A stretch of DNA of 64,000 bases, from assembly GCF_003286085.1 (NCBI RefSeq), contig NW_020825387.1, positions 124,001-188,000 on the forward strand, given 5' to 3'. The notes beneath the pieces are model-generated. The model worked only from the letters and a program-made list of their open reading frames with translations. It had not been told where the DNA came from and did not search any database. Each line of letters begins with the position of its first letter. The first letter of the stretch is position 1. Positions 25,501 through 39,600 of the stretch are shown piece by piece. This stretch comes from Drosophila persimilis (lineage: Eukaryota > Arthropoda > Insecta > Diptera > Drosophilidae). Made by a program: the position numbers and the translations under genes.

Positions 25501-28500
25501 TACATCTGTGCTCTCGGGGAGCTGCTGTCTCCCCCCTTTCCCCTTCCCCCCTCGCCCCCTTGCCCCACTTGATGGCCAGACACACTTTACTCGTGTAAAA
25601 GCCAGAGACAGAGACAGATACAGAGAGCTCTGAAGTCGTAAGTAAGCTAATTTATTTCAGTGCTCAAGTTGTGCAAACATTTTGCGAATTCAAATTTGTT
25701 TAACAGGTTGTCCGGCGCAGCTATTGGCAGCAGCTGGATATTGATGAATGAGAGGCAAGGTTAAGGTAAGGAATGAGATGCAGCAGAGAGATAGACGGAT
25801 CAGAAATTAATTAAAGAATCTGTCATTAAAGGTATCTCTTGGGCTACTTATGGAACGGATAGATAGATAGATAGTTAGAGAGACATTCAAGACAATAATT
25901 CCATTACCACAAGCACGCCTCTTCAACCTTTGTCCAACAGCAGCTCTTCAACACCTTTTCCGCCATATCATATATGGTTTTTCTATAGGCCTTTTGAAAC
26001 ACACACACACTCAGACCCAAACCCAGACCCAAACCCAGACCCAAACCCAACGAAGAAGAAAAACTTTCGCTTTTTGTGCGCTCAAAGGCATTTTATCTCC
26101 CGCAGTCGCATTCGACACTTGAGTTGAAGTTGAAGTTGAGGTTGCGTTGCGTTTGGCCATATATTCATATATTGTATTATCTAACAATTGGTGGCGGTGG
26201 CAGTGGCAGTGGCAGGCGGCAGTCATGTGCTACCAGCAACCTAACGAACCTCTACGTCCACACGCTGCTTATCATTTTTGCCGAAGCAAACATGTCAGCC
26301 AAATGGATTAGAGGGAGAGAGACACGGGAAATTATGGCCAAGAGAGTGTCGATAATGAGGAAAATACGACCATAAGTACAGGTCGCTCAGGTGTGTGTCT
26401 GCGAGTGTCTTGGCCTTTGGCACTTCACTGTTTCTGTATCTTTCTCACTCACTCTGCATTGCGTTGCCACTTTCCCGCTGGCCATGCAGAAACGTGAGAC
26501 AAATGCACCGACTGTCCGCGGGACAACTGTTGATAAGAGGCAGGTGATAAGAGCGCCGCCCCTGTGCTGTGAGCTGCCATGTAAACATGAGGCGAATACA
26601 TCACTAAATCAGTAAATAAAGCGTAAGGATTGCCCTGCTACCTCACATTCCTCTGAAAGGGGTATCCATATCTGAAGTTCTTTCTGCCGAGATTCCAATG
26701 CTGAATATTGAACATACCGATCGTAGCAGAATGAAGAGAACAAGTTTCCAGTACGGGGTATCCCACTCTATGCAAACGAAGTTCTTTCCCCGTTCCTTCT
26801 GGCAATGCCAACTCTTTAGAAAAGGGTATAAAAGACTTCTCTTTGAGAGGGCAGGTATCTTTACAGTCGGAATGTTGAGTATTTCTCTTTCTTATTTGTT
26901 CTTTTGTGTATCTATGGGATACGAATGCGCATTGTTTGTCCGACGGATGGAGAGGCGAGTACGTGCACAAGTTTACATTGTGAAATATGAATATGTCATG
27001 TCACGTCCAGGACCTCACTCACACCTCCCTCCAAAAGGGAGAGGGAGCGAGCAGAGAATGGGGAGCCTGACTTGACTAATTGGTCTACGAATCGGAGTCG
27101 GAGTTGGAGTTTGAGTTGGAGTCCGAGTCCGAGTCGGAGTCGGAGGAGTCCTTCAAATGTCGTAGAACCCAGGTGCAACATTGGGCCTGAGGTCGACTGT
27201 ATTGTTCCGAGTGTTTACTACGGATAAACAATTGCAAATTGGCCTTAAAGGCAACCGATAATTTGCACTACATTGCTCTCTGTATCTTGCTCTTTACTCG
27301 CTGGCCGTATCTCGGTCTTTAGTTAATGGGCCCCCAGCCACACCGGAAATGTGTTATGGAATGAGCTTGTCATCGTTTATGGCCAGGAGAGAGAGGGAGC
27401 AGCCGTACTCTGGGGGGGAGGTCTTCTCCTTCTCCCCTGCTCTTCTTCTCTCTCTCTCTCTCTCTCTAGATAAGGACTGGAGGCAAAACTGGTCGTAACC
27501 GAGCCAGCCATCAGCTGAGCGAGCAGAGGAGAGCAATAAAACTTATATTGTGGCTCGTAAGTGGGCTAGGCCATCATCGCAGTTTGCAATGCAGTGATTC
27601 GGAGTGTTTCAGCCTGCGGTTACTGCTCCTCACATCACATCACAGTCGACGTCCACTTCCACGTCCACATCACATGGCTCACAAGACAGTTAATGGGCCC
27701 ATTTACACCAAACTTACGGATGGGCTACTGGAGTTGCCTGGCGGCCAATGAATTGGCTTTTGGATTGGCTTTTGGATGGGAAAAGTGCATGAGCTCCAGC
27801 AATGATTGAATAACTTACAAGAGAGTCATTTACTAGTGCGATACTGCTGATCTGCTGATTATTCATCACTTACAGCCCCCCCCCCCCCCCCCCCCCCCCC
27901 CCCCCACCCCCCACACCACTGCCCCCACTAACTCCACTGATCCGATCTGATCTGATGTGATCCCTCTTTAAGATGTCATTTCCTCTTCATCCGTTCAGAC
28001 ATCAAGCCATCCATCGTCTTGTCATCTCACTTTCGTTCATTAACCATCAGTTTGCGTGGGCCAATGGCTCAGAAGCAGGCTTATAAATAGACCCCAAAAC
28101 TGTAATCCATCATAAGACGCCTAACGAACGATAAAATTGCCTTAGATACTCCATTCAGGGTTCAAGGCGACACACACACACGCACATTTCACGTGGGAGA
28201 AGAGATCTTCTTCAGAAACTGGTTGGAGGAAAGAGTTGTACACGGAACTCCAGGCCGTAACAAAAGCCATACGCCATAAGCCATAAGCCATAAGCAAACT
28301 CCAATCATACCTCTCGCATGAGTCACGTCCGGGGTATTCCTCACTTCAGACCTAATCTCAAAGTCGACTTAATGACTTCTTCCACGACTTTGAGACGGAG
28401 GAGGAGGAGGAGAAGGGGAGTGTGAGACCCGAGACCCGAGACACAACAACACCCAAGTCTTGAGCGGAAAATAAATCTCGTAAAACGCTGTCAAGAAGGT

Positions 28501-31500
28501 TGATTGAATGAATGAAACGGAATGGACTGGACTGGACTGGAATCTCTTGAACAAATTTCTTGAGTTTAATTTTTCGTTGTTTTATGCATATTTTATTTTG
28601 GTATTTCTTTGGTTTTCTCTTTGGTTTTTTATGCCCCAAAGTTCTTTCCTGTGCAATCATTTTAATTGGCGCTTGCATTGCCTTGGGGGGACATTTCTTT
28701 TTGTTTCTGTTTTTTTTTTTCTACCCTAGAGATTTTTTATTTAATGTTTTGCTGTTGTGTTGTGTTAATCTTTTTTGCTTATCAAATGATTGATCTTTTG
28801 TTTTTATTGGCTTTCAAAGATCTTTAATGTCTAGGGTACGGTTCGGGTTCTCATTGCATGTGAAAAAATCCATTATGAAACACACTCTGAGCCATAAATA
28901 TACTTGTATGTAAGTGTACAACAAAACAAAACTATTCGTACTCGTACTCGTACAACAGCAAAATGCTTTACGGACACGCTTGAAAATTGATTTTAGCCCG
29001 GTTGTTGTTTCCGTTGATTCATCGAATGGTTGGTTGGGTCTCTCCCTCCCTATATACAATACATAGAGGCATACAATGTACTGTACAATGCCGGTTCGGT
29101 TCCATTTTACTCGATTTCTCGTGGGGAAGTAATTTTGCAACTTTTTTGCGTATTTCACTTGAAAATTTGCTGCGAAGGTCGGCAATACTTTTGTGAGATT
29201 CCGTTTTTATTTGTTCTTTAATATTTAAGAGTCAACAGGTTGGGTATTTTCCTTTGTTATTGGACCTCTCGCCATACTTATTTGGGTTTATTATTTTGCA
29301 CAGAAGTTACTTAGGTTAATTGAAATTGGCATGTGTTTGCACTGATGATTCGGTTCGCTTTTGTTTTGTTTTGTTTTGTGAGTCATTTCCCTTCGGTTGG
29401 GCCACGTCTTACGATCCACCGTTCCGGCGGTCTACTTTTGTGGTTAATTTGCATTTTTCGGCGAAGAATCGGAACGAAAAAAATTACCCAGTTTTGTGAT
29501 GAAAGGTGTTGAAAGGCCCCCAGAGCAATGAGATCTCTTCCCATCTTTTTTGCTGCTTTTTAAAACTCGTTCGCTCACTTACAGAATGTTAAATCCCATT
29601 TAATTATCATCCTCTTAGATTCTTCAATCTATTCCTTAAGTTCCTTAACTCTACTTGACCCCACACTAAAGATTCCATAAGAGCGTTCTATATGTAGTGA
29701 AAAGATCAAAAGCTAAAACCAGAGAGCCAGGGAGCCAGGGAGCCTGAGAGCGACTTGCCCCCAGAGTTGAGCAATAAGAATGCAAATTGAATGAGAAATA
29801 CTTGGGGGGCGTCGTCGTCTATTGATGGAATGCAATGCGAAATGCAATTGACTTTTGCCTCACACTCGCGGCTGCATCACCATTGTTGAGGGGTGGAGCT
29901 GGAGCTGAAGCTGGAGCTGGAGCAGGTTCGAATGGCTGGCTGGGGACTGGATTGTTTGGATCAATTGCACTTTCATTGACTCGCTCACAGCCCAGTGGTC
30001 CGTACAATGCCTGTCCTGCTATCTTGCTGCAACATGTGGCTGTGGCTCTGGCTGGGGCTGGTGCTGTGGCTGTGGTTGTGGAGGAGATGCTAAATTTGAT
30101 TTCGTGCACTTGTCAATGCAATTTACCATCAATGGCAAACGGCTTTCGACCCAGTCTCGCGTCTCGCGTCTCCATCTCCATCTCTCTCGGATCTCTCAGG
30201 AACGTGTTTCTCTCCGATTGAGTTGGCCCGCTTTTTAAGTTTTATTGTCACACCGAGTCTTATACAGATTGTTTTTTCTTTTTTTCTTTTTATTTCTGTT
30301 TTATATTTTATGTATTTTTTGCACACAACTTGACGAAATGTGACGAAAAGGCCGCCGTCGCCGCCGCCGCCACATGTGAGCCCGAGAGCAGTAAACATTT
30401 TGTTTATTTTTATATTTTTGCTGAAAAAGAAACCAGTTCAACGCGACATATGGCGTTTTATTATAAACCAACGAAAATATTTTGTTCCGAAAACTTCCCC
30501 GCCGAAGAAGAGGTTGCTGCTGCCGCAGAAAACCTTTTAATCAGTCATAGTCTTCCGTCCAAGTCCAAAGTTTACTCAACAGCGAACCTTGAAGGAAAGT
30601 GACGCATTCGGGGGCTAAAAATAGACGAATGCCTAACCAGAGAAAACGATATGGTAGGTGCGAAATTTTGCATAGATATCGGAAAGTGAAGTTGCCTCAA
30701 CACTCACGCAGGATACGTACTATGTTGGTACAGTTGCGTCAAAGATTAACGCATGCTAGTTTTTCATTCTAGTCATTCTTTGTAACATTTAGAGACCTTT
30801 TCCATGACCTCTATTTATATGCATTCACTCTTAACTGTCCAGAGTTGCCTTCTAAAGGGAAATACTACGTACAGTTGCGTCAAAAGTTTTGAACCATTTC
30901 CATTGAACCAAATTCAAAGAGTAGTCCTTTTCCTGATTCAACCTTACAAGATTCCTCACTTTGAAATTACTATTTCGTCATTCCCCACTCTAAGAGACTT
31001 TCGCTCAACATTCCCCCAGAGTTGCCCTCCCATCATTAAGACCCCCTCCTGGACTATGTTACTCTACCCATTCCTTTCCTTATATTATTTAGTTTTTTGT
31101 CAATTTCGTCAAATTCTGTTAATTAAAATTGACGAAAAATATTATCTGTCACGCAAGCAAACGCTTGACTTTAGACAATAACCACTTATCAGCTCTCGGG
31201 GGGTTGGGTTATCGCTGGGACGAACTGTCATTGCCAAAAAAAAGGCAACAAATAGGAAAACTGTTCCAAATTCGATTGGAAATATTTGCCAAGACATGGC
31301 CGTTGATTGGCGTCGAGTACGGGTATACCCTCCAGGGTACCAGGCCCCTCTAATGCGGTTAATGGTCTCTCTCTTCGATGTGGCCGTAAGGCCAGCAGCA
31401 AATTGTCATCTTTGTCAGGTCTCTGAGCCGCGGATCGGCGTAACCAACGAGGTTTGGTTTGGTTTGTGAGTTTTTGAGTGCTCATTAAGCTGTTTGTTGG

Positions 31501-33601
31501 CGGCTTCTTCGCTTTCTGACTTGATTATTTATGGGCCACAACGAAATGTGCAAAAACGAAGAAGAAAGAAGAGAGGATAAAGAATGTGGGGATTGAGTAA
31601 TTGAATGATCTTTTGGCATGGATCAGTGCCACTCGGCAGTACCTCAAAGAACACTCGTGCATAAATAACCGAAAATGAAGTTTGTTTTCCGAAAATGTTG
31701 CTTACGTGAATTAAAGCTAAAGCCTGGTCTGGGGCCACAGCTATGGGCCATTTGGTGGAGCCATTAAAACCAATAAATGGCCTGGCAACTCTTTCACTGC
31801 TTTTTGAAGTTCGGGGCTCGAAATGAAAGGAAATAAGAAGCAGACACAGCCCAAAGGCAAAAATTACTTTTATTAAATTTACTTGAATTTTTTCGGTGAT
31901 TTATGACAGCATTTATGGCCACAGCCCCGAAACAGAGGAGGGATATACCATTTGCATGGCTCGGAAATCTAGGAATGGGAACTACGACACAAAATGTTAC
32001 CTCTTTTCAGTTCCGTTTCTCGTCGGACGGACGGACGGCCGGACGGCCGGACGGACGCCCAGACGAGAAAAATGCACTAAGCAAACCAATTAAAGTCACT
32101 CTCGAACAAACAAATAAACCTCTGTCAAGAAACCCCCCGCTTTGTCCATGGGTTAAGCCTAATTTTTCTTAACCCACACACAAACAGAAATTTGATTTTT
32201 GTTTGTCTCGAACGCGGATCGGGGATTGGGGCAGACCGCGGGCAGACCGCAGGCGGAACTTCAATCTTCCAATTCTCAACTTTAAATATTTGCCCCTTCA
32301 ATTAGCGTGGTGTTAAAAGAGTGCGAGAGATGGCAGTAAAGAAAGCATCGGAAAATACTGATGTACGGTGACAACCCTGGCGCTCGACCCAACAAACATT
32401 GGTATTGTTTGCTTCCCTTGGCTTTAACATCGTTCAAGTGTCACTCCGACGTCTGACGTTGAACTTCAAGTGCGCTCATTTTCCTTTTTGACATTTGAAC
32501 GCGCTTCCAGTGCGCTTTCGAAATTGAAAAGTAGAATAGCCTCCGCCTCCGTCTGCGGCCTGGCGAAACGGGTTTCGAAACGTACCTCCACTTACCCGCA
32601 GACATACGAGTATCAAACGCTGAAACCCCGAGTTGAAAGTTCACTCGCGATTGTACGCTCGATATTGTAATCGCTTCGCTTGCCGATCGCAGCTCTCTCT
32701 CTCTCTCCATCCCTCTTGCCAAGCGCTTTAACCGCTGCTTCCCCCGTCCCCTTGCTAAGCTCACATTAGTCGTAGTAGTGGAAGAGGGACAGTAAGAGTG
32801 TAGTCAGAGAGTGCGAGGTACAGCACAAAGAGAGCGGGGGTGAACGCGAGAGAGTGGAGTGGGGTAAAACAAGTAAGAACGGTAATGAGTTTCGGCATTC
32901 CGACTAGTAGATACCCAGTACTAGGCGACTATCTAGGATGCCCTCAAAGAATAAATCGTAAGGAAATGGCGCAGTTATTCTGGATCCTGGCTGTAATTAC
33001 CATTCGGATATCCAAACCGCTTACACTCCAACGAACACACTTTGCCAATCTATTAGTACAGGGTACCAAAAAAGGTAAAGGAGGAAGGAGCAGTCACGGC
33101 TTTTGTCGCTGCCGCGCTTTGGCTTCGGCATCGGCTTCGAGTTCGAGTTCAAAACGGTTCGTTTTGGATTTCTTTACGAAATTAAAAGCACACCACGCTT
33201 AACCCGCGACCACAAATACAAATACAACGACAGCAACGGAGACGGAGACACACACGAACACATGTTCAGCAATTACACATGAACACGGACATTCATTGAG
33301 CAGAAGAAAAGCAAAGCAAACCTTTGCCCCAGTCGCTCTTTCGCTCTCTCGCTCTCTCTAACTCTGGCTACACTCGTGGTCAGTGATTTAGAGACAAAAG
33401 CGTACAAGAGGAAGGCTGGAAAGTGTTTCATTTCAAGTGATTGAATCCCACTGAAGGAATGTTAAGGTTCGTGCAGATGATGAATGTTCCCCAACCAAAG
33501 AGTGGATTGTGGCCCAAATGGCTAGCAGGATGTTGGAGTTTTATGATTGGTATCAGTTCAAGGGAGTGCTATGGAAATGATCAACAAATGTCTGATTTCA
33601 A

Positions 33602-33638
<37 letters not shown>

Positions 33639-36600
33639 TTAAGAAGTTGCCTGCTCACATCCTCTGAGATGCCATGACTTCTATACAACCTTCTCCGCCT
33701 GTGTGGATATCTGGAATATCTTTCCACTCTACTCTACTGTTAGAGGCAAACCCAAATAAACCGAAAAACCAACCCAAGTTGACCTGAAATTCCAGCTAAA
33801 CTAATGAAGCGAGCGCCGCATGGGCTGAAGGCAACACAACAACAACAATAACAACAACAAAAACAAAAGATTGGCATTGTTTTGCTTGTTGTTGTCTTTC
33901 TTTTGGTTTGGCTTGCTCTTTGCAGTTTTTTTTCTGCAGTTCTTTGTATTCCCCAAAAACATTTCGCTACCTAAAAAGAAGATAATGTGTGTGTGTGTGT
34001 GTGTGTGTGCACGGTACGAAAAAGCTAAAGATCAGCAAACGACGAACTTCTTATGAATGATGGAAGTTTTTGGGTAAGGCAAAGCGGTATATCGGTGCGG
34101 CATGGAGACGGAGAGCGACAGAGGCAGCGACAGAGGCAGCGACAGAGACAGAGGCACAGGGTCAGTGGCTGGTCAAGCCCCGAGAAAACGTCTTTGAAAT
34201 TCCATTGAAATTGTTGTTTCGCTTGCGGCCTGCTCTTAGAAGTGAAAAAAATACATCAGAAATCGCCTCATTCCTTCGACAAAACTGGAGTATCTTTGTG
34301 CTGTTCTTAATTGTTTCATTTTTGTTTCGTTGATTTATTTGCAGAAACTTTATGCCAAGGCCATATATGATAATCATGCAGACAGCCCCGACGAGCTGCC
34401 CTTCAAGAAGGGGGACATCCTCACCGTCATCGAACAGGACACGGAGGGCATCCAGGGATGGTGGCTCTGTGCCCTGAAGAACCGACAGGTGAGTGCAACA
34501 TTCCGAGGAGGGATCGGATCGGAACCCAAATCAAGTCCAAACATCTCTGGGGCCGGGCCGCAGCGCCCATCAAGAGCTAACAGGGAAACGCCTTCTTTTC
34601 TTGTTTTTGTTCTTTTCTCGTTCCTTTTCTTGTTCTTAAATTACGAGTATCCGTTGGGCTGTGTTGTGTCTGGGCTCTGTCTGCATTTGTAATTAAGCAA
34701 TCCGAGGCGAAGGCATTTGCATAACTTTTTCCATTTCATTTCCCACCCTCCTAGTCCCCGCCCCCCCAGGGGGCTGGGGGCAGGAGGCAGGAGGGACAAA
34801 AAACTCATTTAAATTTTTAATTTAATTTCTGTAATTGTTTCAACGCTTCATCATCGCTGGCACGTGGCCCAATTGATGGCGTTGCATGCCGCATACGGCA
34901 TACGGCCTCATCCCAGAGGCTGGGCGCATATAAATTACACATATTTTTTGGCACTTTAATTGTGTCTGCAGCCGTAATAAAAAGCATCATCATCAAAATG
35001 ATGGCCCCCTAATGCCCAAATGTCTGAATGCCCCCCTCAAAGGGGGATGTGAGAATTACCAGACGATTACAGATTACCCAAGTGCATACAGCATTATCTT
35101 GCCGCAGCGTAGCCCAGAACAGCACAACAAATGAAACCAACTGTGGGGCATACAACATTATTCTGCCCCTCGGCGAATATGCGGAGTGGATAAAGAGGTC
35201 GAAGTTGTTTGCTTCGCTTCGATTGCGATGGTAAACAAAGTAAATACAATTTTTCCAAGGAAATCCCTATTGGAAGATAACGAAATGAAGACTCCAAATT
35301 GCGACATGAAAGAGTTATATTTCAGAAAGTTGAAGTACCTGATACAAGTGCGATTTCTACAGCCATTTCACCCCTTTCTGTCTCCAGTAACCCCTTTCTT
35401 TCGAAGAAACTTTCTAATCGAAATCTCATTTATCAATGAACCTTCTTCTGGCAAACCTTTTGCCCCACACCAAACTTCAACCTCAATCTGCGGACTTGCT
35501 AATGATCTTACGATCTCCCACTCGTAGCGCTTGCCCCGAGGCAACCTTGAACCGCTCCCCCCTCCACCGCCACCGCCACCTCCTGTGGCTAATTAACCCA
35601 CCAACTAGCACCCAAAGCCACTAGCAGAAACAACTTTTTAAAACTTCAGATCACAAAAATGATCGCAAATTTTCAAATTTCTGCACGTCGCTCGGCGGCA
35701 ATGTTTTAATTAACAACTCAATTGGCGCCGCCACTAGATGGAAAAACCACAACCCATTGGCGTTGCGCTGATGACGATGACGATGGTGTCAAAACATATA
35801 TCAAAATGGAAATCAAAATTGGCAGGCCAGCGTTATAGATACAGATACAGATACTGATACTGATAGTATATGTAGTATATGCCACGGTCCGTTGCTGGCC
35901 GCCAATTGTCTCTAATTAAAAAGTAGCTGCAACTTTTTAATGGAAACAATTAACCCAAAAACGGACAATTGAGTGCCGACAACAGCAGCAGCAGCAGCGG
36001 CAGCGGCCGCGGCAGCAACAAAAATAATGTGTTATAAATAAAAATCAACTTTTGGCATAAATTTCGATCGCGAAAAACACATGTTGACAAGATTTTCGTG
36101 GTGCACTTTGATGTTGCCTGCCCCCACGGCAGCAGAGCAATGGGAACATTTTTTGGAGAACATCGCGGCACCGCACCCGCACCGCACCGCACCGCACCGC
36201 ACCACAGATCGGGGCGTCGTGTCGGAAAATTGCATTAAACATGTGGGACAGCAATGATCCGAAACAGATCTTAAATAGAATGGCAAGGAATGCGTCTGGC
36301 AATTAAAAACAAGCGAAAAATGATTGCAATATGTTTTCCTTAGCCATTTTTTTGCTCTGCCGATATGTGCGTATGTATGTTTTTTCATTAATAATTCATT
36401 CAGCATTGAGTTGATTAAAAAGCAATCAAAATCAATTGAGATCATTGAGAAAATACATTGAGGGAGGGGAAAAAGGAATGGAAGGAATGGGAAGGCTAAA
36501 AGTTGCGAAAAATTGGGGAAAAGAATAAAACAACCACTTGAGTAGTGGGAATAATAAAATACTTGAAATTCGCACAAATTTCCTTGGTTTTCCTTGGCTT

Positions 36601-39600
36601 TTCCCTTGAGTTGATCGAGTTTCCCTCACCAATTGCTTATGAGCATGCACTATTTTGATTGCAATTTTCACAAAATTTCTCTATGTTTTCAGGGTCTATG
36701 CCCCGGCAACCGGTTACGCATTTTGAACTCGTACGATTCGGGCTGCTTCTCGCCATCGCCGGCCAGCTCTCCGATACCCTCGCTGGCGGCGAGCACCGCG
36801 ACGCTGAACAGCTCCATCTGCTCCGCGGAGATCTATGAGAATGGGTCCATCATCAGTGCGGTCTCGTCCTCAGGTGGCGGTGGTGGCGGTGTGGTGACAA
36901 ATGGCCAAGGAACGACGATCCACGAGTCCTCCCCATCTGCCACGCAGGGCCGTGGCACCAGACGATCGTGGCATATCTCACCGAACAAGGTAAATATACC
37001 CATATACCAATTCCAATGTAAATCCTGGTTCCCGTTCCAGTTGGCTTGTCAATTTCTTAATTTTCCGCTTCGTCGGACTCGGGGACTCTGGGACTCTGGA
37101 ACTCTGAGAGTCTGAGAGTCTGGGGCTCTTAATTGATTTCGTTTCTTTCTGCAACATTTACATGCATACATCCTCCTGGCTGCTCGGTGGCTTCTCCGGT
37201 GGCTACTGAATTATGATATTTGTCGGGAAAGTGAAAGAAAGTCATTTCTGTGGCTCCTTCGGTCCATCATTACGCTTTGAGGGGTCCATCGTTCATCGTC
37301 CATCGTCCATCCCCATTCCCCACGCTGCACAGTGCACACTGCAGTCTCCTTTCAACTCTCCTCTCCTCACGTCAACTGCGTGTCGTAATTGTGCAATTAA
37401 TAAGAGTTGCAAGAGTCGATCCTCGGTTGCAACTTGGGGCTCTGCCTCGTGACTGTGCCTCTCGTGCTCGTGGGGCAGCACTCTGGGGGCTCTGCAGCTG
37501 CTGGAACTGCTGGAGCTGCTGGTGCCGCTGCTGCTGTCCAACGGGTTTCCCCTCTTTGCATTCGGGCTTGTAATTTGCCAATTTGTCAGCTGGACATGCG
37601 TTTTATTTGCATTTCTTTCACTTTGATTTGGTTTGATTTGGAAATTGAAGGAAACGAACAATTTGCCATCGGAAGAGCACATCGAAAGATCAATAGAGAA
37701 AGATCATAAATGATGCCAGGAGATGGCAGAAAAGACTGTACAGACTAATGGGGAAAGAGGTAGAAAGACTGGAAACTATATCTCCGGAAGGGAACACAAG
37801 AGTCTCTCAAAGCAGGATCGAATATATTTTTGGATAGATGGCAAGACACACATATGTATGTACATATGGCTGCAAAGATAGATCGATCTCTGACACTTTA
37901 GATCATATCTAGCGCTGTCTTTGATAAACCTTTCGCTTTCGTGGGTCTTTGGGGAATCCCCATTCCCCACTCCCCACTTCCCACTCCCCGTTCGTCGACT
38001 CTGAGATTGCATAAGGCTTGAACTTAATTGGCGATCGGATCGCCATCGGATCATTATTAGCACCGCATGCAAGCGGCGGCGGCGGCCTTCGAGACTCTGA
38101 ACTTTGGCATCCAATACGCCCACAATCCCCATGGTGGGAGGATGGATGGATGAATGGATAGATGGATATGGATGGGATGGTCAGTGGTTTTGATGCGGTG
38201 GACTTTCGCTTTCCCAGCGCACTGCGGAGCTGGAGATGGGGGCTGGGGGCTCGCAGGCAAATCAAATAAAATGAAACCCAAATTACAGACTCGTAAACAT
38301 TTCCTCGCATTATCGGCGGCTATCAATCTTAACTGGAGGCAAGTGAAACCATAAATTCAAATTCAAATTCGAATTCAAAGTAAACGCTATGCGGGGAGAG
38401 CTGTTGGGTAGCGTAAGCTTAGGCTGGAGGGGCAAGCCACAAATTGCTGCACGCCCCAGCTGCCATTTCAACGGAGGCCCAAAAACTGCGAACTGCATCG
38501 CAGCATCGCAGCATCAGAGCTGAAGTCCAAGTCGAAGTTTGGGGAGAAACCTTTTCCCCTTGGCTGCTGCTAGTCATAAAAGTCTCTGACAAAACCGTAA
38601 ATGCTGCTGCCTTTGTTCATTCGTTCGATTTGATTGACTCGGAAAGCCGCCGCGTGCGAAGCTGTCACTCGAAGGCGTCAAATGGGATGTTGGTGGAGGG
38701 CTTCGAACACACAGCTCTGCACTTAGCACTCCATTCGAATATCAATGAGTCCGAATGAACGAGTGAATCTCTGTGGTATTCCCATTGACCTATTTGTGGG
38801 GCCACAGGTTGGCCAGGAACGGAGTTCAAATTGTGGCCTGGAGTTGGGAAGATACGGAAAAATATGGGGATACAATAGAAAGATTTACAGATTGTTTCGC
38901 TATAGAGCTAGACAGATCTAGGAGATATGAGGATCGAATGAAAAAGAGATGAATAGAAAGATCGATAGATTGAAGAGATCATTAGATTGAGGTATCGAAA
39001 AGTTATATACAGATATCCGTACATACATATATATGCATCGCCTGAAATGTATCCCAAATCCCATGGTGTGAAAACCTGTAACGCCTTTGCCCAGCGAGAG
39101 ACAGACATTCCTTGGGGCTAATTGAGAACGGAAATGCCTCGTCTAATGTTGTGCAATCGTTGGACTGCCCAACGCCACACAGATACTGTGCTTACTGGTC
39201 ACATCGCTCGTACCTCCAGCATCCCACAACCCACATACTTAAGTATATTTTATGGCGTAAACCCAAGCTGCTGGTTTGGGGAAAAACTCGCCTCCACCGT
39301 TAGACACCGATAGACGGCGGCAGTGGAAGTGGCAGCGGCAGCGGCAGCAACATTGTGTGACAACTTCAAGTTCCTTGAGCCCACATACAGACTACAGACT
39401 GCTCTTTGGAGCAGACTCCGTCTCCAACTTCGTCTTGGTCTCCATCTCCATCACCATCTCCGTCGCCGTCGCCGTCGCCATCTCCGTCTTTGTCTCCTTC
39501 TTGGTCACGCACTGACCATAAAGCCAAAAGCAAACCCATTCGAACCAAGCCAAAAGCCAAAAGAAACCGAACCGAACCGATCCAAAGTCAGGTGGTGGCC

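Larger units (their letters stand above)
22554..34344 (+). other. Large p130CAS intron
   Basis: About 11.8 kb without an accepted gene. Contents: a GCCCGT run near 24239-24262, TGTCTG near 25119-25146, GACCCAAACCCA repeats near 26013-26050, a CT tract near 27449-27469, a 30-base poly-C tract near 27876, a GGAGCT-type tract near 29894-29924, GGAC tetramers near 32023-32056, and CT/GT tracts near 33603-33640. An isolated 122-codon open frame on the minus strand (24695-25063) is discussed under findings. The CT- and GA-rich interval at 32.4-33.4 kb could be a further promoter. Confidence 0.55.
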
